Source: Bacteroidia bacterium (GTDB taxonomy: Bacteria; Bacteroidota; Bacteroidia; Cytophagales; Cyclobacteriaceae). Taken from it: a DNA stretch of 64,000 nucleotides. The stretch spans positions 248,001 through 312,000 of the forward strand of contig JAUILA010000001.1 of assembly GCA_030432655.1 (NCBI GenBank). The letters run 5' to 3'. How positions within the stretch are numbered: the stretch's first letter is position 1; each line of letters starts with the position of its first letter. Shown in pieces: positions 59,729 through 64,000 of this stretch. The notes under the pieces were generated by a model. It saw nothing but the letters and a program-made list of their open reading frames with translations. It searched no databases and was not told where the DNA came from. Made by a program: the position numbers and the translations under genes.

Positions 59729-62700
59729 ATGAACTCACCTTTCCAATCAGGTTTGCTAATCAATCGTTTTCATTTCCGTAATCATCTCTTTTTCTGTATC
59801 CTGTTTATCGCCGGTGTATTTATCCCGGACAGGTTAATTGCCCAGGACATAGCTTCCAAAAAAGTAATTGCCGAAAAACCGTCTGATAAATCATTGTCCG
59901 ATTCGGTTATTTATATCAATGGATTTCAGTCAGAAGACATCAATAGAAAATACCTTCTGATGCCCGCTGATGTCACGAATCAATTTTACCGGGATGGTAT
60001 TGTGCGCGAATTACCTGGATCAAACTCCGTAAACCCGCAAATTAAATTCAATCCGGATGACATGGTTATCCTGATTGACAGCCCGGAAGGAGCGGCGAAA
60101 TTGATCAGGAATTATTCTCTCAGGCAAGTTCAACCCGATCTTCTGATCGGAGGCAGTGGTGTAAAAGCACTTCCATCCAGTATTGCCGGGAATGAAACAG
60201 AAAGGCTTTCCGAAGATCGTTCAATACTGATTAATGAAAAATATCAAAAATTGCTGGAGAATGGAAATACGCCGGAGGTCGAACTGGATATCTCCGGTTT
60301 GCAGGAAGATGCAGTGAAGGCGTTGCCCCGTTCGGACGAGGAGAGCCATGAGGAGTTTTCTGTAAGGCAATCCGGAAAAAAGGTAATGGATGGGTTACCA
60401 GGTTTAGCGAGTCCGTCTGAACTGGAAGATGCCATGCCAAATCTTCCACCCGTGGCAATTCCGGATGTTTATATTACCTCCAAAGGGGAGCCACTGGTAG
60501 TGGATGACCCCGGGCATCTTGCCAATGATTACGATATTAACGGGGACGCACTGTCATGGATCACCTATCAACTCCCGTCGAACGGAACAGTTTCGGAGAC
60601 TTCAACGGATGGTACTTTTACATATACTCCGGATCCGGGATTTTCAGGTGTTGACAGCTTTATAGTAACCATTTCGGATGGAAATGGGGGTATTGCCAGC
60701 GGGCAGATTGCAATCCTGGTAAAGGATAATGCTTCTCCGGTTGCTGTTCCGGATGTATACACAATTCCTGAAGGAGAGTCATTGGTTGTCAGTGCTCCCG
60801 GGCATCTTGGAAACGACAGCGATCCCGAAGGAGACCCCCTGGAGTGGATTTCCTACACGTTTCCATCAAGCGGGACGATGTCCGGAACAAGCTCGGACGG
60901 TGGTTTTACCTATACACCGGATGCCGGGTTTAACGGGTTGGAAACAATCACGATAAGCATTACGGATGGGAACGGAAATATTGCCCAGGGACAGCTCATC
61001 ATACTGGTCAAGGAAAATCTGGCCCCGGTGGCTGTACCTGATGTGTTTTCCACTGCGCAGGGCGAACCACTTGTGGTTACGGCTCCCGGTCATCTCGCCA
61101 ATGATTATGATCCGGAGGGCGATCCGGTAGAATGGATTTCCTATACCTTCCCGGAAAATGGAACGGTGAGCGGAACTTCGTCAGACGGGGGATTTACCTA
61201 TACCCCCAATCCCGGTTTTTCAGGTCTTGAGACCCTGGAAATTGCGATAACAGATGGTAACGGAAATATTGCCTTCGGGGAGGTCAACATCCAGGTAATT
61301 GCTTCCGACCAGCGTCCGCCGGTAGCGCTTTCGGACGTATTTGTCACTGATGAAGGGCAGTCATTAACCGTGCCGGCGCCCGGTCACCTGGCCAATGATT
61401 ATGATCCGGATGGCGATCCGCTAGAATGGATATCGTATACGTTTCCTTCGAATGGCACTATGTCGGGTACAACTTCAGATGGCGGATTTACCTATACGCC
61501 AAACCCCGGATTCACTGGACATGAATCAATTACAGTGACCATAACCGATGGAAATGGAAATATAGCCTCTTCAGAACTCATTATTACCGTGGTGCCGCTG
61601 ACTGGTTCAGCACCGGTTGCCATCGCTGATGCCTATTCGACACCAGTGGGTGAAGCACTTGTGGTCACGGCCCCGGGTCACCTGGGCAACGACTATGATC
61701 CGGATGGCGATCCGGTAGAGTGGATTTCGTATACTTTTCCTTCCAACGGGACGATGACCGGCACAACCTCCGACGGTGGATTTACTTATACTCCCAATCC
61801 GGGCTTTACGGGCCAGGAATCGTTCGATGTGACCATTACGGATGGCAATGGAAATTTTGATGTCGGACGCATTGTTATTACCGTGATACCTTCTCCGGAA
61901 TTACCGCCGGTGGCAATTCCTGATGTCTTCATTACACAACAAGGACAGGCTTTAACGGTATCACCTCCGGGACACCTGGCCAACGATTATGACCCGGATG
62001 GTGATCCGGTAGAGTGGATTTCCTATACATTTCCGGCAAACGGGACCGTGACGGGTACAACCTCTGATGGCGGGTTTACTTATACACCAAATCCGGGGTT
62101 TTCCGGGATTGAGAATTTGACCGTAACCATTACAGATGGAAATGGAGGAATTGCTGTTGGCCAGGTTACAATTTTTGTGGAAAAGAATCTGCCACCGGTG
62201 GCTGTCCCTGATGTGTATGTAACAAATCAGGACGAGCCCCTGGTTATTGCTGATCCTGGTCATCTGGCAAATGACTATGACCCGGATGGCGATCCGGTAG
62301 AATGGATTTCATATACCTTTCCCACCTTAGGCACGGTCACAGGTACTTCTTCCGGAGGTGGATTTACCTATACCCCCGATCCCGGAGTATCAGGCCTGGA
62401 AACTATTACCGTCTCCATAACCGATGGAAATGGTAATGTGGGATCCACCCAAATCACAATTTTGATTAAGGATAACCTGCCGCCTGTTCAGGTTCCGGAT
62501 GTGTTCACGACCAATCAGGATCAGCCATTGACAATCGCTGCCCCGGGGCATCTCGGGAATGATACTGATCCGGAAGGTGACCCGATTGAGTGGATTTCCT
62601 ATACATTTCCGGCAATCGGCACTGTGACAGGCACTACCTCCGAAGGCGGATTTACTTATACGCCGAATTCCGGAGCTACCGGTGTGGAATCATTAACTGT

Positions 62701-63655
62701 TTCTATCACGGACGGAAAGGGAAATGTGGCATCCGGGTTGGTCATGATTGCTGTTATTCCGAATTTTCCTCCTGTTGCGAATGCCGGGGAAGATATAACG
62801 GTTGTGGCGGGACAATCGGTCGAACTGGATGGTTCGCTTTCCTATGATCCGGAAGGTGAGACTATAAGTTATTCCTGGATGTTTGACGCTCCGGATTCCG
62901 GAGATCCATTACCTGCAGGCAGTGGGGCCGCATTGTCTGGTGCAAATAGTTCTGCTCCATCTTTTACCACAGATGTACCGGGAGAATACATTATTCAGTT
63001 GGTCGTGAATGACGGATTGTATGACAGTGAACCTGATTATGTGCAGGTAACTGCCTTGTCAGTTATACAAGCACTTGCCAACCTTAAGGCAGACGTGCTG
63101 AGTCTCCAGGCGGCAGGGGTTTTGAACAAAGGCCGGTCCCGGTCACTTATAAGATTAATTGATCAAACCGCTAAGTTGTATGAGAAAAACAGGGTTTATG
63201 GTGCAGTTGCTTTACTTCAGGTAGTGCGTCACCAGGTGGAAAAATTATGGTTCAGGGGTGTACTGAATGCTTCCCAGGCCACAAACCTGATTGATCAGGT
63301 AGATGTAATTCTCTCTGTTATGCCTTCTGTCTGGCCACGTTTTTCTTCTGAAATGTCCGCATCAATTGGTGAGGAAGAAATGCCGTACTATTTCGAATTA
63401 ACAGGTGTATATCCTAATCCTGTCATGACTTCTTCACGGATCGTATTTCGCCTGCCGGAAGAAACTCTTTTGAATATTAGTCTTTATGATTTAAGCGGGC
63501 GATTGGCCAGGGAACTGGTCAGTGACCGGATGAATGCCGGTACCTATGAAATTGAATTTAATTCTTCCGGTCTGAATAACGGCACCTATCTCCTGATCAT
63601 GACCAATGAGTCCGGTGCGGAAACAGAACAGAAACGAATAATTATTAACCGGTAA
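59729..63655 (+). CDS. Giant surface protein: eight cadherin-like repeats, PKD domain, T9SS type A sorting signal
   Basis: 1308 residues. A signal peptide ends near LIAQ (about 39). Residues about 40-239 form a unique N-terminal region. Residues 240-1010 are eight tandem domains of about 96 residues, each with PGHLxNDYDPDGDPxEW, an acidic Ca-binding-like motif of Ig-like/cadherin-5 repeats. A PKD-like domain (PPVANAGEDITVVAGQ) follows, then a helical segment (about 1110-1200), and a C-terminal T9SS type A sorting domain (YPNPVMTSSRIVF, LYDLSGRL, NGTYLLIM). It is probably exported and attached to the cell surface as an adhesin. Confidence 0.88.
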   Translation: MNSPFQSGLLINRFHFRNHLFFCILFIAGVFIPDRLIAQDIASKKVIAEKPSDKSLSDSVIYINGFQSEDINRKYLLMPADVTNQFYRDGIVRELPGSNSVNPQIKFNPDDMVILIDSPEGAAKLIRNYSLRQVQPDLLIGGSGVKALPSSIAGNETERLSEDRSILINEKYQKLLENGNTPEVELDISGLQEDAVKALPRSDEESHEEFSVRQSGKKVMDGLPGLASPSELEDAMPNLPPVAIPDVYITSKGEPLVVDDPGHLANDYDINGDALSWITYQLPSNGTVSETSTDGTFTYTPDPGFSGVDSFIVTISDGNGGIASGQIAILVKDNASPVAVPDVYTIPEGESLVVSAPGHLGNDSDPEGDPLEWISYTFPSSGTMSGTSSDGGFTYTPDAGFNGLETITISITDGNGNIAQGQLIILVKENLAPVAVPDVFSTAQGEPLVVTAPGHLANDYDPEGDPVEWISYTFPENGTVSGTSSDGGFTYTPNPGFSGLETLEIAITDGNGNIAFGEVNIQVIASDQRPPVALSDVFVTDEGQSLTVPAPGHLANDYDPDGDPLEWISYTFPSNGTMSGTTSDGGFTYTPNPGFTGHESITVTITDGNGNIASSELIITVVPLTGSAPVAIADAYSTPVGEALVVTAPGHLGNDYDPDGDPVEWISYTFPSNGTMTGTTSDGGFTYTPNPGFTGQESFDVTITDGNGNFDVGRIVITVIPSPELPPVAIPDVFITQQGQALTVSPPGHLANDYDPDGDPVEWISYTFPANGTVTGTTSDGGFTYTPNPGFSGIENLTVTITDGNGGIAVGQVTIFVEKNLPPVAVPDVYVTNQDEPLVIADPGHLANDYDPDGDPVEWISYTFPTLGTVTGTSSGGGFTYTPDPGVSGLETITVSITDGNGNVGSTQITILIKDNLPPVQVPDVFTTNQDQPLTIAAPGHLGNDTDPEGDPIEWISYTFPAIGTVTGTTSEGGFTYTPNSGATGVESLTVSITDGKGNVASGLVMIAVIPNFPPVANAGEDITVVAGQSVELDGSLSYDPEGETISYSWMFDAPDSGDPLPAGSGAALSGANSSAPSFTTDVPGEYIIQLVVNDGLYDSEPDYVQVTALSVIQALANLKADVLSLQAAGVLNKGRSRSLIRLIDQTAKLYEKNRVYGAVALLQVVRHQVEKLWFRGVLNASQATNLIDQVDVILSVMPSVWPRFSSEMSASIGEEEMPYYFELTGVYPNPVMTSSRIVFRLPEETLLNISLYDLSGRLARELVSDRMNAGTYEIEFNSSGLNNGTYLLIMTNESGAETEQKRIIINR
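60446..62757 (+). repeat. Eight tandem repeats of about 289 bases
   Basis: Repeats begin near 60446, 60731, 61019, 61312, 61610, 61900, 62189 and 62478. At DNA level the segment encoding NDYDPDGDPVEWISYTF is almost identical in several units, especially repeats 4-7. The first repeat (NDYDINGDALSW) and the last (NDTDPEGDPIEW) are the most divergent, the usual pattern of an array that expands and contracts by recombination at its centre. Confidence 0.9.
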
Positions 63656-63671
63656 AAGGATCAATAAAAAA

Positions 63672-63691
63672 AGGCCGGTATTTACCGGCCT
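63672..63691. terminator. Bidirectional terminator between the repeat protein and bacilliredoxin genes
   Basis: AGGCCGGTA and TACCGGCCT form a nine-pair stem with a two-base loop. On the plus strand it is followed by CTTTTCTTT, on the minus strand by TTTTTTTATTG. It lies between two convergent genes and can serve both. Confidence 0.85.
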
Positions 63692-63716
63692 CTTTTCTTT
63701 ATTGTGGAACGGCTTA

Positions 63717-64000
63717 TTAGCAGTATTCTTTGAATACTTCGATCAGATGCGCTCCGATCATCTGGGCATTCCGTCCTTCAATATGATGGCGCTCGATAAA
63801 ATGAATAAGTTCACCATCTTTAAACAAAGCGATTGATGGCGACGACGGCGGATAAGGCAGTGTAAATTCACGTGCTTTTGCCGTGGCGTCCTGATCCACT
63901 CCGGCGAAAACGGTAACCAGGTTGTCCGGCCGTTTATCGCTGGCATCCAGGGCATATTTTACACCCGGCCTTGCTGCTCCGGCGGCGCACCCACACACGG
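63717..64000 (-). CDS. BrxA/BrxB-family bacilliredoxin, C-terminal part
   Basis: About 94 residues of the C-terminal part are visible; the gene starts beyond the right edge. [12 protein letters not shown] holds the CGC redox motif of bacilliredoxins, thioredoxin-fold proteins that remove bacillithiol from protein thiols. [35 protein letters not shown] and the C-terminal Cys (KEYC) complete the family pattern. Full-length members are about 135-145 residues, so about 45 are missing. Confidence 0.9.
   Translation of the reverse strand, partial: VCGCAAGAARPGVKYALDASDKRPDNLVTVFAGVDQDATAKAREFTLPYPPSSPSIALFKDGELIHFIERHHIEGRNAQMIGAHLIEVFKEYC

Noticed and set aside
1-64000. tRNA, rRNA, CRISPR, prophage or insertion sequence
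   Set aside because: No T-loop/anticodon pattern, spaced short repeats, transposase or integrase motif, or terminal inverted repeats were found by eye; the only DNA repeat array is the coding one at 60446-62757.

Overview
The window looks like chromosome of a free-living Bacteroidota bacterium, probably Cytophagales-like, although I cannot fix the order. The evidence is a type IX secretion C-terminal sorting domain on a giant surface protein, a TonB-dependent receptor with an N-terminal carboxypeptidase-regulatory-like domain, a DUF5916 outer-membrane protein, many lipoproteins with a [S/T]AC-type lipobox, a TetR/UbiB gene pair, and promoter matches to the Bacteroidota TAnnTTTG -7 box. No rRNA, tRNA, insertion sequence, phage gene or CRISPR array is visible. 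Genes are tightly packed and no gene-free stretch reaches 300 bases.

Layout. 1-4.2 kb: the 5' end of a hisI-like gene, the esterase tesA, and divergently the ybbA/ybbP-type ABC transporter. 4.3-10.9 kb: a stand-alone response regulator, a SIMPL protein with an uncharacterised partner, a TetR-UbiB kinase-TPR lipoprotein operon, an outer-membrane beta-barrel protein and a Nudix CoA pyrophosphatase. 10.9-17.7 kb (minus strand): the oxidative pentose phosphate operon (polyphosphate-type glucokinase, gnd, zwf, pgl) and aconitase. 17.7-21 kb: a pterin operon (PTPS, folE, MarR) divergent from an APS reductase and a nucleotide-sugar-type epimerase. 21-30.8 kb (minus strand): an alpha/beta hydrolase lipoprotein, a propeller-cytochrome c lipoprotein, a DUF5916 protein, and a compact five-gene operon (beta-propeller, PNPOx fold, F420-reductase-like, VOC, ankyrin).

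30.9-38.7 kb: a GntP permease-RidA-M19 dipeptidase operon, an ABM-like protein with a quinone-oxidoreductase-like MDR, a TonB-dependent receptor and a small divergent lipoprotein. 38.7-47.7 kb: a sulfotransferase divergent from a five-gene operon (DUF1295 reductase, SDR, TolC, adaptor, RND pump), ending tail-to-tail with a frameshifted steroid 5-alpha-reductase homologue. 47.8-57.6 kb (minus strand): an M81/MlrC lipoprotein, a DUF5655 protein, M1 and S9 peptidases, an AHSA1 protein, a GT39-like membrane protein, a ChaN-like protein and a DUF819 membrane protein. 57.7-64 kb: a TonB-C-domain protein, a KirBac channel, a 1308-residue eight-repeat T9SS surface protein and the 3' part of a bacilliredoxin gene.

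Functionally, the window combines central carbon metabolism (glucose to pentose phosphate with NADPH, plus the aconitase step of the TCA cycle), peptide scavenging (M1, S9, M19, perhaps M81), and envelope functions. The most unusual unit is 38.7-47.7 kb, where lipid- or sterol-type reductases, an SDR and a PAPS-type sulfotransferase surround an RND efflux operon. It could make and export a modified lipid. This is inference from context only.
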